The notes under the pieces were generated by a model. It was not told the DNA's origin, did not search any database, and saw only the letters and a program-made list of their open reading frames with translations. Source: Flavobacterium columnare NBRC 100251 = ATCC 23463 (GTDB lineage: Bacteria; Bacteroidota; Bacteroidia; Flavobacteriales; Flavobacteriaceae). Taken from it: a stretch of 36,542 nucleotides of DNA. Location of the stretch: positions 1 to 36,542 of the forward strand of contig NZ_PCMX01000065.1 in NCBI RefSeq assembly GCF_002530675.1, in the 5' to 3' direction. Position numbers and translations under genes: made by a program. This document shows positions 1 through 8,622 of this stretch, in pieces (position 1 is the first letter of the stretch; every line of letters starts with the position of its first letter).

Positions 1-168
1 TTATTAGTTTGTAAAATTATTTTCTCCTTTTTCTTACAAAAAGAACACACCTTCCCTAATTAATTAACTTATTCGGTCTATTTTTTGATATTTGTGATAA
101 GTTTTAGATATTTGTTAAGAAAACGCTTTCAATCATTTAACCGTACGTACTTAAAGCCTACACTAAAA

Positions 169-199
169 TTGACAAATACATTTAGTAATAAAATATTTG
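169..199 (+). promoter_or_regulatory. Weak candidate promoter for the first gene
   Basis: A TTG at 169-171 is followed after 20 bases by AATATTTG (192-199), which misses the Bacteroidota -7 consensus TAnnTTTG at one position. It lies 22 bases before the first start codon. The rest of 1-221 shows no gene. Confidence 0.25.
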
Positions 200-221
200 A
201 ACCTTTTAACTGCTTTGTAAA

Positions 222-677
222 ATGAAAATAATATATATTTTTATACTGTCTATCATTCCTTTTCTAGGGTATTCTCAAAAAACAAAAAAACTCCCTTTTA
301 ATATAGAAGAATCCTATTGTCAATCTTGGATAGCGGGTATAAAAGGAGGCGGTTCAGGCACAGACTTTTATATTATTTTTCAAAAAGAATTACCAAAAGA
401 GGTTGTATTAAGTAAACTTTATTTTCAAAACAAAATGGCTCTCCCGAATAAAGTAACACCAAAGGAGTATTTCTTTAGCTTCAAAGAAAATATTAATTGC
501 CACCCAAATGAAGAGATTTCTCAAGAGGAAAAAATAACTAAAGTCATTTCTTCTAAACAAGCTGTTCTAGAATATTTTTATAAAGGAAACCGATCCTTTT
601 TTAAAATTAGAAAAATAAAAGAAAAAGAAATATTAGCTTATCCTTCTGTAAGAACAGATGAAAATGATAAAAATTAA
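222..677 (+). CDS. Secreted protein of unknown function
   Basis: A 151-residue protein I do not recognise. Residues 1-18 form a signal peptide (hydrophobic IFILSIIPFLG, then YSQ, a common signal-peptidase I end in Flavobacteria), so the mature protein is probably periplasmic or outer-membrane associated. The rest is hydrophilic, Lys/Glu-rich, with two cysteines (in SYCQSW and NINCHP) that could pair after export, and a glycine run near residue 42. No lipobox and no membrane segment follow. The flippase gene starts 32 bases downstream and appears to have its own promoter overlapping the end of this gene, so co-transcription is uncertain. No function can be assigned. Confidence 0.6.
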   Translation: MKIIYIFILSIIPFLGYSQKTKKLPFNIEESYCQSWIAGIKGGGSGTDFYIIFQKELPKEVVLSKLYFQNKMALPNKVTPKEYFFSFKENINCHPNEEISQEEKITKVISSKQAVLEYFYKGNRSFFKIRKIKEKEILAYPSVRTDENDKN

Positions 678-685
678 TACTTTTG
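678..685 (+). promoter_or_regulatory. -7 promoter element of the flippase gene
   Basis: TACTTTTG fits the Bacteroidota -7 consensus TAnnTTTG exactly. It overlaps the last stop-codon base of the preceding gene and would start transcription near 691, about 19 bases before the TTG start of the flippase. No clear -33 TTTG was found. Confidence 0.5.
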
Positions 686-709
686 CGGGTTTAAAATAAC
701 ACAACTGTT

Positions 710-2158
710 TTGGGCATTTATAAAAGTTTATTTAAGCAGACACTAATCTATGGTTTAGCCACAGTCTTACCTCGTATGATTAGCTTTTTATTGAATCCTC
801 TATACGTAAAAAAATTACCAAAAGCGGAATTTGCTGATGTATCTATTATTTTTGCTTATTTAATCTTTTTTAATGTAGTTCTATCCTATGGAATGGAAAC
901 TGCTTTCTTTAGATTTTATAATCAAGAAGAAAACAAAAAAAATGTTTTCAAAACATCATTAGCATCACTTTTTTGGTCTTCTATTTTATTTTTGTCATTT
1001 TCACTAATTTTTAGAGAAAGTATAGCTCATTTTATCAATATCAAAAAGGAGTATATTACTTATACCATTTGGATATTGGTCTTAGATGCCTTGGTCGTTA
1101 TTCCCTTTTCAAAATTACGTGCCGAAAAAAAATCAATGCAATATGCTGTGATTAAAATTTCGAATGTTATCATTAACTTTGGTTTAAATATTTTTTTCTT
1201 ATTAATACTCCCCTTAATTTCAAAAGAAAACCCTATCAGTACACTCTATTTTGAGCATTTTCAAGTCGGATATATTTTTATTTCAAATGTTCTTGCCAGT
1301 TTACTGACTTTAGTAATGCTATCTAACCATTATATTAAACGGGAAGGTGTTTTTGATAAAAAACTATGGATTAAAATGATCCAATATGGTTTACCAATTC
1401 TTTTTGCGGGAATTGGATTTGCTATTAATGAACATTTTGATAAAATTCTATTAGAAAAACTACATGTTTCCAAAGCGGATATAGGAGCATATTCTGCTTG
1501 TTACAAATTAGGAATGTTTATGGTTTTATTTCGTACGGCTTACTCCTTAGGCATAGAACCCTTCTTTTTTAGTCATGCTAAAAATGAAAATGCACCAAAA
1601 ACCTACGCTACTATCACGAAATACTTTGTTATTTCGGGTTCTTTCATTTTGCTTTTTGTGATTGTTTTTATTGATCTTCTTAAACAACCACTAGTCCCTA
1701 ATGCAACTTATTGGGTGGCTATAAAAGTAGTACCCCTAATTGTATTAGCCAATTTCTTTTTAGGAATTTACACAAATCTATCGGTATGGTACAAACTAAC
1801 TGATAAAACATATATAGGAACTATAATATCTCTTATAGGAGCTATTTTAACACTAACATTCAACTATTGGTTAATACCTATTATGAGTTATTATGGTTCG
1901 GCTGTTGCAACTATTATAGCTTACGGAAGCATGATGTTTATATCTTATTATTTAGGACAAAAACAATATCCTATTCCATACGAAATAAACAAAATTGCAA
2001 GCTATGTAGGAGTATCTATTACATTATCTGCCATGTCCTTTTACATTCCTTTTCTACGTCAGAGTTATATTTTTGGAATATTTGCCTTGATCGCTTTCGG
2101 ATATTATATTTACAAAAATGAAAAAGAGTTTTTTTTAAGAATAATAAAAAGAAGATAA
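710..2158 (+). CDS. Wzx-type polysaccharide flippase (MATE/MurJ superfamily)
   Basis: Membrane protein of 482 residues with roughly 14 hydrophobic helices, the pattern of polysaccharide-biosynthesis flippases (Wzx/RfbX) that move undecaprenyl-linked sugars across the inner membrane. The N-terminus (YGLATVLPRMISFLLNPLY) is the amphipathic first helix typical of this family in Flavobacteria. Translation most likely begins at TTG (710-712), giving MGIYKSLFKQ, because family members begin with this sequence and the next ATG would remove half of helix 1. The neighbours dut and a sugar-nucleotide transferase fit a housekeeping envelope locus rather than a dedicated O-antigen cluster. The carried substrate cannot be read from the sequence. 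A lipid II flippase role is possible but less likely. Confidence 0.8.
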   Translation: MGIYKSLFKQTLIYGLATVLPRMISFLLNPLYVKKLPKAEFADVSIIFAYLIFFNVVLSYGMETAFFRFYNQEENKKNVFKTSLASLFWSSILFLSFSLIFRESIAHFINIKKEYITYTIWILVLDALVVIPFSKLRAEKKSMQYAVIKISNVIINFGLNIFFLLILPLISKENPISTLYFEHFQVGYIFISNVLASLLTLVMLSNHYIKREGVFDKKLWIKMIQYGLPILFAGIGFAINEHFDKILLEKLHVSKADIGAYSACYKLGMFMVLFRTAYSLGIEPFFFSHAKNENAPKTYATITKYFVISGSFILLFVIVFIDLLKQPLVPNATYWVAIKVVPLIVLANFFLGIYTNLSVWYKLTDKTYIGTIISLIGAILTLTFNYWLIPIMSYYGSAVATIIAYGSMMFISYYLGQKQYPIPYEINKIASYVGVSITLSAMSFYIPFLRQSYIFGIFALIAFGYYIYKNEKEFFLRIIKRR

Positions 2159-2166
2159 ATTAAAAT

Positions 2167-2197
2167 GAGACTTCGTGTTTTTTATAAGTCTCTTATT
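2167..2197 (+). terminator. Hairpin after the flippase gene
   Basis: GAGACTT (2167-2173) pairs with AAGTCTC (2186-2192) across a 12-base loop and is followed by a T-rich stretch. It is a modest intrinsic terminator candidate between the flippase gene and dut. Confidence 0.45.
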
Positions 2198-2219
2198 ATT
2201 AAAATAGTGTATTCACAAT

Positions 2220-2654
2220 ATGGAAATAAAAATTGTAAATAAATCAAAACACGCCCTGCCGCATTATGAAACTGGTTTATCAGCAGGAATGGATTTAAGG
2301 GCTAATTTAGAAGAATCTATTACAATACCTCCGCTCGGAAGAGTCTTGATTAAAACGGGATTATTCATAGAACTACCACAAGGTTACGAGGCACAAATAA
2401 GACCCAGAAGTGGTTTAGCTCTTAAAAAAGGAATTACTGTTTTAAATTCTCCTGGTACTATAGATGCTGATTATCGCGGTGAGATAGGTATCATTTTAGT
2501 TAATTTATCAAATGATTTTTTCGAGATTGAAGACGGTGAGCGTATTGCTCAATTAGTAATTGCCAAACATGAACGTATTTTTTGGCATCCTGTAGAATCC
2601 CTCTCTGACACAAATAGAGGAGAAGGAGGTTTTGGCAGTACTGGACTAAAATAA
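2220..2654 (+). CDS. dut: Deoxyuridine 5'-triphosphate nucleotidohydrolase (dUTPase)
   Basis: Hydrolyses dUTP to dUMP and pyrophosphate, keeping uracil out of DNA and feeding dTMP synthesis. All five trimeric dUTPase motifs are visible in the 144 residues: AGMDLRA (22-28), PRSGLA (62-67), [10 protein letters not shown] (79-88) with the catalytic aspartate, GERIAQL, and the glycine-rich C-terminal arm [10 protein letters not shown] that closes over the active site. Length is normal for the bacterial homotrimer. It lies between the flippase and the nucleotidyltransferase genes on the same strand, and I see no functional link to them. Confidence 0.97.
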   Translation: MEIKIVNKSKHALPHYETGLSAGMDLRANLEESITIPPLGRVLIKTGLFIELPQGYEAQIRPRSGLALKKGITVLNSPGTIDADYRGEIGIILVNLSNDFFEIEDGERIAQLVIAKHERIFWHPVESLSDTNRGEGGFGSTGLK

Positions 2655-2723
2655 TCTGGTTAATTCAAAAAAAATGAGTATAAAAAAGTAAATAAATTTT
2701 AAAAACTACTTTCCCTGTAGCAA

Positions 2724-2739
2724 GTCCTTCCACAAGGAC
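2724..2739 (+). promoter_or_regulatory. Short hairpin in the leader of the nucleotidyltransferase gene
   Basis: GTCCTT pairs with AAGGAC across the loop CCAC, ending 14 bases before the start codon at 2754. GC-rich pairing is uncommon in this AT-rich leader. It might affect translation, but could be chance. Confidence 0.3.
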
Positions 2740-2753
2740 AAGGGACTAATCTT

Positions 2754-3764
2754 ATGAAAATCATTGTACCTATGGCTGGTCGTGGCTCACGCCTTCGTCC
2801 GCATACGCTAACAGTTCCTAAACCATTAATTCCTATTGCTGGCAAGCCTATTGTGCATCGTTTAGTAGAAGACATTGCCAAAGTAATCAACCAAGATATC
2901 GAAGAAATTGCCTTTATTATTCATGAAAGTTTTGGTCAAAAAATAGAAGAGGAATTAGTGGCTATAGCACAAAACTTGGGAGCTAAAGGAACTATCTATT
3001 ATCAAAATGAAGCATTAGGCACAGGACATGCTATCATGTGTGCCAAAGAATCCCTTTCAGGACCTACCGTTATTGCGTATGCTGATACCCTTTTTAAAGC
3101 TGATTTCACATTAGATACGGCTGCTGACAGTGTAATTTGGGTAAAGCAAGTAGAAAATCCAGAAGCCTTTGGTGTAATTAATCTGAACGAATCAAATGAG
3201 ATTATTGAATTAGTAGAAAAGCCTTCTACTTTTGTTTCTGATCTAGCCGTTATTGGTATTTATTATTTTAAAGATATAGCTGTCTTAAAAAATGAATTAC
3301 AAGCTGTTTTAGACAATAATATCATTCACGGTGGGGAATACCAAATAAATGATGGTATCAAACAAATGATGGACAAAGGAATGAAATTTGTTCCTGGAAA
3401 AGTAGAGGAATGGATGGATTGTGGAAATAAAAATGTAACCGTTGAAACAAATAGTAGAATGCTGAATTTTTTACATGCAGAAGGTGAAAACATGGTAGCT
3501 AATTCTGCTCGTATTGAAAATTCTACAATCATACCTCCTTGTTTTATAGGGGAAGACGTAGTTTTAATAAACTCAACTGTAGGGCCTAATGTATCTCTAG
3601 GAAAATCTACACATTTAACAAATGTTACCATTAAAAACAGTTTGGTTCAAACGCATACACATTTATGTAATGCTGATCTAGACAATGCTATGATTGGTAA
3701 TCACGCTACTTTTGACGGAAACTTCAAAAGTATAAGCATAGGAGATTATTCTACATTAGAATAA
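2754..3764 (+). CDS. Sugar-phosphate nucleotidyltransferase with left-handed beta-helix tail
   Basis: Cytoplasmic enzyme of 336 residues that should couple a sugar 1-phosphate to an NTP to make an activated sugar for envelope polymers. The N-terminal nucleotidyltransferase fold has the signature GRGSRLRPHT (9-18) and the conserved lysine in VPKPLIPIAGKP. AYADTLF carries a metal-binding aspartate, and ALGTGHA and GGEYQIND are the usual substrate loops. From about residue 240 the isoleucine/valine-rich hexapeptide pattern (ARIENSTIIPP, VVLINSTVGPNV) is a left-handed beta-helix, as in RmlA/GlmU-like proteins. No acetyltransferase motif is evident. Whether it is a glucose-1-phosphate thymidylyl-, mannose-1-phosphate guanylyl- or uridylyltransferase cannot be decided. 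A hairpin terminator follows. Confidence 0.85.
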   Translation: MKIIVPMAGRGSRLRPHTLTVPKPLIPIAGKPIVHRLVEDIAKVINQDIEEIAFIIHESFGQKIEEELVAIAQNLGAKGTIYYQNEALGTGHAIMCAKESLSGPTVIAYADTLFKADFTLDTAADSVIWVKQVENPEAFGVINLNESNEIIELVEKPSTFVSDLAVIGIYYFKDIAVLKNELQAVLDNNIIHGGEYQINDGIKQMMDKGMKFVPGKVEEWMDCGNKNVTVETNSRMLNFLHAEGENMVANSARIENSTIIPPCFIGEDVVLINSTVGPNVSLGKSTHLTNVTIKNSLVQTHTHLCNADLDNAMIGNHATFDGNFKSISIGDYSTLE

Positions 3765-3777
3765 ATAAAGAATGAAA

Positions 3778-3817
3778 CTGTCCGGATGTTTTTTTAAATT
3801 TTCGGACAGACCTTTTT
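3778..3817 (+). terminator. Intrinsic terminator after the nucleotidyltransferase gene
   Basis: CTGTCCG (3778-3784) pairs perfectly with CGGACAG (3803-3809), and a run of five T follows at 3813-3817. It separates the upstream genes from the TPR/DUF4292/EnvC operon. Confidence 0.65.
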
Positions 3818-3932
3818 AAACTGGATATTTTACTGTTATAACAACATTAACACCCCCTTTTTTGTAATAAATAATCTAGAATGATTAAAAAACAACACTA
3901 TATGTTAATCAATGTACGTAAAATTTAAAAAT

Positions 3933-5279
3933 ATGAATAAAACAATATACAAACTGGCCTGTTTTATATTCATAACCAGTACACATCCTTTTTTAGCTCA
4001 AACAGATCCTGAAAACATCGTATCAGATGATGATAGTTTTCAAGAGGCCTACTATGAGTCTCTAAAACAAAAAGGAATTGAAAATTATGACAAAGCACTT
4101 ATTGAGTTGGAAAAATGTTTACAACTCCAACCTAATAATGCAGTTATTTATCATGAATTAGGTAAGAATTATTATTTTAAAAAAGATTATATTTCGGCTG
4201 AAGAAGCCTATATAAAAGCGACAGAATTAGACTCAAAAAACAAATGGAACTGGATTGACTTATATGATGTGTACTATAACACCAAGAATTATAATCAAGG
4301 AATTTCAGTTCTTCAAAAAATCATTGTTTTAGACAAAAAATACAAAGAAGATTTACTGGCTTTGTACATGTACACTCGTCAGTTTGATAAAGCTCTAATA
4401 CTAATCAACGAATTAGACGAATCCGAAGGCAAAACAGAAAGAAGAAATCAATACAGAGCAGAAATCAACAGACAAACCAATATCAGTGCTGGAAGCAAAT
4501 CCGATTTAGAAAAAGCGATTGAAACCAATCCTTTAAACGAAGAAAATTATCTTTCTCTAATTACTAAATATTCTGAAACCAATCAAGAAGAAAAAGCAAG
4601 ACAAGTAATTGAAAAACTAAAACAAAACCTACCTACTTCAGAATGGGCTGCTGTATTCCTGTTTAAATATCATATTACTGATACAAAGGGAACGGAAGCT
4701 TTTAACACACTTGAAACGGTTTTGAAAAGCAGAAAAATAGATAAAAAAATTAAAATTAAAATGTTTAATGAATTTTTAATTTTTGTATCTAAAAATCCTA
4801 TTTTTGAGAATCAACTATCAAAAGCTATGTCCTATTTTGAAGGAGATCCAGAATTTAATGTACATAAAGAAGTCGGAAAATTTTACTTTAAAAAAAAACA
4901 ATGGGATTTAGCTATTAAAAATTTTGAAAAATCTATTATCCTTCAAAAAAACGATCTAGAAACAGCTTTATGTACTCTTATTTGCTATGAAGAAAAAAAA
5001 GATTATCAAGTAATGTTAAAACTTACTACAGATTATTTAGATCTATACCCTAATCAACCTGAATTTTATTACTTTGCAGGAAAAGCAAATTTTGAGCTAA
5101 AAAATTATAAAAAAGCGAACGAATTTTTAGAAATTGGTTTCGATTACATCATCGAAAACCCTGTATTAGAAATTAATTTTCTGAATTTAATAAGCGACGT
5201 TTCAATTGCTTTAGGCAATACCAAAAAAGCAGAAGAATACCAAAAAAAAGCATTGATTATTAAAAACACAAAAAAATGA
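3933..5279 (+). CDS. Exported tetratricopeptide-repeat protein
   Basis: TPR protein of 448 residues beginning with a signal peptide (MNKTIYKLACFIFITSTHPF, then LAQ). An upstream in-frame ATG at 3912 would add seven residues before this signal peptide, so I prefer 3933. TPR helices run through most of the mature protein: residues about 55-130 (NAVIYHELGKNYYFKKDYISAEEAYIKA style repeats) and again from about 310 (FYFKKKQWDLAIKNFEKSI; FYYFAGKANFELKNYKKANEFLE). Such solenoids act as protein-protein scaffolds, here in the periplasm. Its stop overlaps the start of the DUF4292 lipoprotein by 4 bases (ATGA), so the two are translationally coupled, with the EnvC-like gene next. An envelope assembly role is inferred from this order. 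The binding partner is unknown. Confidence 0.75.
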   Translation: MNKTIYKLACFIFITSTHPFLAQTDPENIVSDDDSFQEAYYESLKQKGIENYDKALIELEKCLQLQPNNAVIYHELGKNYYFKKDYISAEEAYIKATELDSKNKWNWIDLYDVYYNTKNYNQGISVLQKIIVLDKKYKEDLLALYMYTRQFDKALILINELDESEGKTERRNQYRAEINRQTNISAGSKSDLEKAIETNPLNEENYLSLITKYSETNQEEKARQVIEKLKQNLPTSEWAAVFLFKYHITDTKGTEAFNTLETVLKSRKIDKKIKIKMFNEFLIFVSKNPIFENQLSKAMSYFEGDPEFNVHKEVGKFYFKKKQWDLAIKNFEKSIILQKNDLETALCTLICYEEKKDYQVMLKLTTDYLDLYPNQPEFYYFAGKANFELKNYKKANEFLEIGFDYIIENPVLEINFLNLISDVSIALGNTKKAEEYQKKALIIKNTKK

Positions 5280-6061
5280 TCCAAAAGATTATAAGTATAA
5301 TAAGCGTAGCACTCCTATTCGTTTCATGTAAAACCAAACAAAATCTTGTTGTACATCCAGAAAACAAGATGCCAATTATTACAGAAACAGTAAAAAATGT
5401 TATAACAAATCACGAAGCCGTAAAAAGAGATTTTAAAACAGCCTATATAAAATCGGATATACAGTATAAAGATGAAAAACAGTCCTCTAGCATACTAGCA
5501 GACATTCGTATCAAAAAAGATCAAATGATCCTTATAACCGCTAAAATATTAGGCTATCCCATAGCCAAAGTACTATTAACACCTTCTTCTGTAAAATATT
5601 ATCAAAAAATTGGAGGGAAATTTTTTGATGGGGATTATAAAATATTAAGTAACTGGCTAGGTACTGAATTAAATTTTCAAAAAGTTCAAAACCTACTCTT
5701 AGGAAAAACCATTGACGATCTTTCTTTAGACAAATATACCATGACAAAGGAAGAAAACAGTATAAAATTAGTGGAAACAACACCCAGTAATTTCATAAAA
5801 TCTTACTCCTTTGATCCCAACTCTTTTTGGTTAAACAGTCAAGAAATAAAACAAATTGACCCAGATCAAAAAATGACGATTAATTACACCAATTATAATT
5901 TAGCTTCAGAAGCTATTTTACCAATGGAACTTGTTATTTTTGCAACTCAGGATAATAGAACCACAGAAATTACAATACAAAATGAATCTGTTACGTACAA
6001 TGAAGAACTAACATTTCCGTACAGTGTACCCGAAGGTTATAAAGCCATAAAAATTAATTAA
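5276..6061 (+). CDS. DUF4292 outer-membrane lipoprotein (LolB-like fold candidate)
   Basis: A 261-residue lipoprotein with a type II signal peptide ending LLFVSC, giving a lipidated Cys18. The body fits the Bacteroidota family DUF4292: an alternating beta pattern (IKSDIQYKDEKQSSSILADIRIKKDQMILITAKILGYPIAKVLLTPSSV region, 78-125) followed by KFFDGDYKILSNWLG. Half-barrels of this kind resemble LolA/LolB, the periplasmic carrier and outer-membrane acceptor of lipoproteins; this is fold-level inference, not something proven from the sequence. It overlaps the TPR gene upstream by 4 bases and lies 16 bases before the EnvC-like gene, so the three are probably one operon for envelope biogenesis. Confidence 0.75.
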   Translation: MIQKIISIISVALLFVSCKTKQNLVVHPENKMPIITETVKNVITNHEAVKRDFKTAYIKSDIQYKDEKQSSSILADIRIKKDQMILITAKILGYPIAKVLLTPSSVKYYQKIGGKFFDGDYKILSNWLGTELNFQKVQNLLLGKTIDDLSLDKYTMTKEENSIKLVETTPSNFIKSYSFDPNSFWLNSQEIKQIDPDQKMTINYTNYNLASEAILPMELVIFATQDNRTTEITIQNESVTYNEELTFPYSVPEGYKAIKIN

Positions 6062-6077
6062 AAAGAATTAATCAATT

Positions 6078-7292
6078 ATGTTAAAACATATCTTATCTTT
6101 TGTTTTTATTCTTAACACCATCATGGTCTGGTCTCAAGAAGAAGATAGACAACGCAAATTAGAAGAACAAAAAGCTAGAATTCAAGAAGAAATCCGTCAA
6201 AAAGAACGCCTATTGGGTGAGCAAAAAAGAAAAGAAAAAGATGTAACTAAAATTGTAGCCCAACAAAAGGAAAAAATAGACTTACAACTTAAACTGATTC
6301 GTACTACAGAAAAACAAAAAAAAGTATTAGGAAACAGTATGTATATCAATCAATTAAAAGTAAATCAATTAAAAAAGGATTTACAAATCCTAAAAGAAGA
6401 TTATGCTGAAATGATTGAAAAATCATATAAAAGTCGTTCAGAACAAAGCAGGGCTATGTTCATTTTATCTGCCGATAATTTTTTACAAGCCTATAAAAGA
6501 GGGGAATATATGAAGCAATATTCTAGCTTCCGAAAAATGCAGGGCGAAGAAATAAAAAGCAAAACAAAAGATCTGGAAAGCTATAACGCTAAATTAGGTA
6601 CGCAAAAAAAACAAAAAGAAAAATTAATAGCCCTAAGCGAAAAAGAAAAAAAAGATCTTGAACTAGAACGTTTAGAACAAGAACGATTATTAAATAGCAT
6701 TAAGAAAGATAAAAAGAAAATTATTGCTGAAATTCATAAAAAACAAAAAGAATCTCGCGCCATTGAACGTCAGATAGATCGCTTAATTCGTGAAGCAATT
6801 GCTGCAGCCAACAAAAAAGCGGGTAATACAACTAATACAACCACTTTTGTATTAACACCTGAAGCTAAAGAATTAGCTAATGATTTTCGATCAAATCGTG
6901 GTCGATTACCATGGCCTGTAGAAAAAGGAGCTTTAACCAAACGCTTTGGTCGTCAGCCCCACCCCTTAGAACCTTCTATCATGATTGAAAGTAGCGGAAT
7001 TGAAATTTCTTCCGAAAGAGGTGCTCAAGCTCGTGCCGTTTTTGGAGGCGAAGTAAGTGACGTACAAATGGCTGCTAACGGTACTGCAACTGTAGTTATC
7101 AGACACGGTGACTATATCACTTCTTATTCTAATCTTAGTGGAGTAAATGTCAGTAAAGGGCAAAAAGTAAGCACCAAACAAACTTTAGGAAGCATTCATT
7201 TCAATAGTTTTACAAATAAAGCAGTCTTAAAATTTTATATTTATCAAAATACAACAAAATTAAATCCTCAATCTTGGATTAAAGGATTATAA
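6078..7292 (+). CDS. EnvC-like murein hydrolase activator (degenerate M23/LytM)
   Basis: Periplasmic protein of 404 residues: signal peptide (MLKHILSFVFILNTIMVWSQ), a long charged coiled coil from about 21 to 255 (EEDRQRKLEEQKARIQEEIR and later KEKKDLELERLEQERLL), then a LytM/M23 domain from about 272 (GRLPWPVEKGALTKRFGRQP) to the end. In active M23 enzymes the zinc ligands include a His-x-x-x-Asp pair and a final His-x-His. Here the corresponding strands read SSGIEISS and LKFYIY, with no such histidines. The domain is therefore probably inactive and, like E. coli EnvC, would activate a separate amidase during daughter-cell separation. It is the last gene of the TPR/DUF4292 operon, and the next gene has its own promoter. 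Confidence 0.85.
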   Translation: MLKHILSFVFILNTIMVWSQEEDRQRKLEEQKARIQEEIRQKERLLGEQKRKEKDVTKIVAQQKEKIDLQLKLIRTTEKQKKVLGNSMYINQLKVNQLKKDLQILKEDYAEMIEKSYKSRSEQSRAMFILSADNFLQAYKRGEYMKQYSSFRKMQGEEIKSKTKDLESYNAKLGTQKKQKEKLIALSEKEKKDLELERLEQERLLNSIKKDKKKIIAEIHKKQKESRAIERQIDRLIREAIAAANKKAGNTTNTTTFVLTPEAKELANDFRSNRGRLPWPVEKGALTKRFGRQPHPLEPSIMIESSGIEISSERGAQARAVFGGEVSDVQMAANGTATVVIRHGDYITSYSNLSGVNVSKGQKVSTKQTLGSIHFNSFTNKAVLKFYIYQNTTKLNPQSWIKGL

Positions 7293-7340
7293 GAACTATT
7301 AAAATCATATTAAATAAAAAGGTTACAATAGAAAAGTTTG

Positions 7341-7348
7341 TAACTTTG
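7341..7348 (+). promoter_or_regulatory. -7 promoter element of the bacilliredoxin gene
   Basis: TAACTTTG is an exact TAnnTTTG match, 29 bases before the ATG. The -33 region has no clear TTTG at the usual spacing. Confidence 0.6.
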
Positions 7349-7377
7349 CAAAAGAATAACTTTAACATATAAAGAAT

Positions 7378-7788
7378 ATGTATCCAGAAGAAATGGTAAA
7401 GCCAATGCGCGAAGAATTAACTAGCAAAGGTTTTCAAAATTTATATACAGCAGACGATGTAAAAAATGCAATTACAGCTACTGGTACTACCCTTGTTGTG
7501 GTAAATTCAGTTTGTGGTTGTGCGGCTCGTAATGCTCGTCCAGGCGCTATAATGAGTTTATCCGGTGAAAAAAAACCGAACCAATTAATTACTGTTTTTG
7601 CAGGTGTTGATAAAGAAGCTGTAGATGCTGCTCGTGAACAAATGTTTCCTTTCCCTCCTTCTTCACCAGCCATGGCATTATTTAAAGACGGTGAGTTAGT
7701 ACACATGTTAGAACGTCATCATATAGAAGGACGCCCAGCAGAAATTATTGCTGAAAATTTAAAAGATGCTTATAGCGAATTTTGCTAA
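7378..7788 (+). CDS. BrxA/BrxB-family bacilliredoxin
   Basis: Thioredoxin-fold protein of 136 residues in the YphP/YqiW family. In Firmicutes these remove bacillithiol from S-bacillithiolated proteins after oxidative stress; Flavobacteria are known to carry the family. The active site is C46-G47-C48 in [16 protein letters not shown], the CGC motif that defines bacilliredoxins instead of CxxC. Other family signatures are the N-terminal [14 protein letters not shown] and [27 protein letters not shown]. Start and length agree with the family. It is a single gene between an exact -7 promoter box and a strong terminator. The bacillithiol synthesis genes are not in this window. Confidence 0.93.
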   Translation: MYPEEMVKPMREELTSKGFQNLYTADDVKNAITATGTTLVVVNSVCGCAARNARPGAIMSLSGEKKPNQLITVFAGVDKEAVDAAREQMFPFPPSSPAMALFKDGELVHMLERHHIEGRPAEIIAENLKDAYSEFC

Positions 7789-7809
7789 GAATTATACAAG
7801 CTTATTTTT

Positions 7810-7857
7810 ATAAATGTCACCTAGATATCTTTTTTCTAGATGACATTTATTATTTTT
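7810..7857 (+). terminator. Intrinsic terminator after the bacilliredoxin gene
   Basis: Arms 7810-7824 and 7836-7850 pair over 15 positions (one G-U) with an 11-base loop and are followed by TATTTTTT. This is the strongest terminator in this part of the window. Confidence 0.85.
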
Positions 7858-7877
7858 TGATCAAATTAAACTAAGAT

Positions 7878-8609
7878 ATGCTAAAACTTATTTCGTACCC
7901 ATTGTCTATTTTATTTGGAATATTGTTTTTTCTTTGGCTACTTCTTTTCCACCCTATACAATGGTTTTGCTTAAAATTTTTTGGATATAATACCCATCGA
8001 ATCAGTGTAGCAATTTTAAATGCTTTTTTAGTTAGAACCACCCATGTTTTAGGAACAACTTACAAAATAAAGGGAATTGAAAATATCCCCAAAAACAAAC
8101 CCCTGATTATTGTAGCTAACCATCAAAGTCTATATGATATCCCCCCTTTTATCTGGTTTTTACGCAAATACCATCCTAAATTCATTAGCAAAAAAGAACT
8201 AGGAAAAAAAATACCAAGTGTTTCCTTTAATTTACGTCATGGTGGTTCCGCTTTAATCGACCGAAAAGACCCAAAACAGGCCTTACCAGAAATAAAAAGA
8301 GTAGCTGAATATATTAATCAAAATAATTACTCTGTAGTCATATTTCCAGAAGGCACAAGGAGCAAAACGGGAGTACCCAAACCTTTTTCTATAAATGGTT
8401 TAAAAATGCTTTATAAATTTGCACCCGATGCTTATTTTTTGCCCGTAACAATAAATAACTCATGGAAAATGACACGTTATGGTCAATTCCCTTTAGGATT
8501 AGGCAGTAATATTGAACATATAATTCACCCTCCTCTAAAAATATCTGATTATAGTTTTGATGATATATTCAAAAAAACTGAAACTATAATCAAAGAACAT
8601 ATAAAATAA
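7878..8609 (+). CDS. plsC: 1-acyl-sn-glycerol-3-phosphate acyltransferase (PlsC family)
   Basis: Transfers a fatty-acyl chain to lysophosphatidic acid to make phosphatidic acid, the second acylation of phospholipid synthesis. The 243-residue protein has an N-terminal membrane helix (about 5-25) and the acyltransferase motifs NHQSLYD (H82, D87; HX4D catalytic pair) and FPEGTRS (156-162). Both fit PlsC rather than a lipid A late acyltransferase. It lies 13 bases upstream of an acyl-ACP desaturase gene on the same strand, so the pair may be co-transcribed to supply and place unsaturated acyl chains in membrane lipids. Confidence 0.88.
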   Translation: MLKLISYPLSILFGILFFLWLLLFHPIQWFCLKFFGYNTHRISVAILNAFLVRTTHVLGTTYKIKGIENIPKNKPLIIVANHQSLYDIPPFIWFLRKYHPKFISKKELGKKIPSVSFNLRHGGSALIDRKDPKQALPEIKRVAEYINQNNYSVVIFPEGTRSKTGVPKPFSINGLKMLYKFAPDAYFLPVTINNSWKMTRYGQFPLGLGSNIEHIIHPPLKISDYSFDDIFKKTETIIKEHIK

Positions 8610-8622
8610 TTATACTAGTCTT

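Noticed and set aside
2699..2890. Open frame on the minus strand across the start of the nucleotidyltransferase gene
   Set aside because: It overlaps a well-supported enzyme gene and its product has arginine-rich, low-complexity composition without family features.
7349..7377. Ribosome-binding site for bacilliredoxin
   Set aside because: No AGGAGG-like core is visible; Bacteroidota often lack strong Shine-Dalgarno signals, so absence carries little weight.
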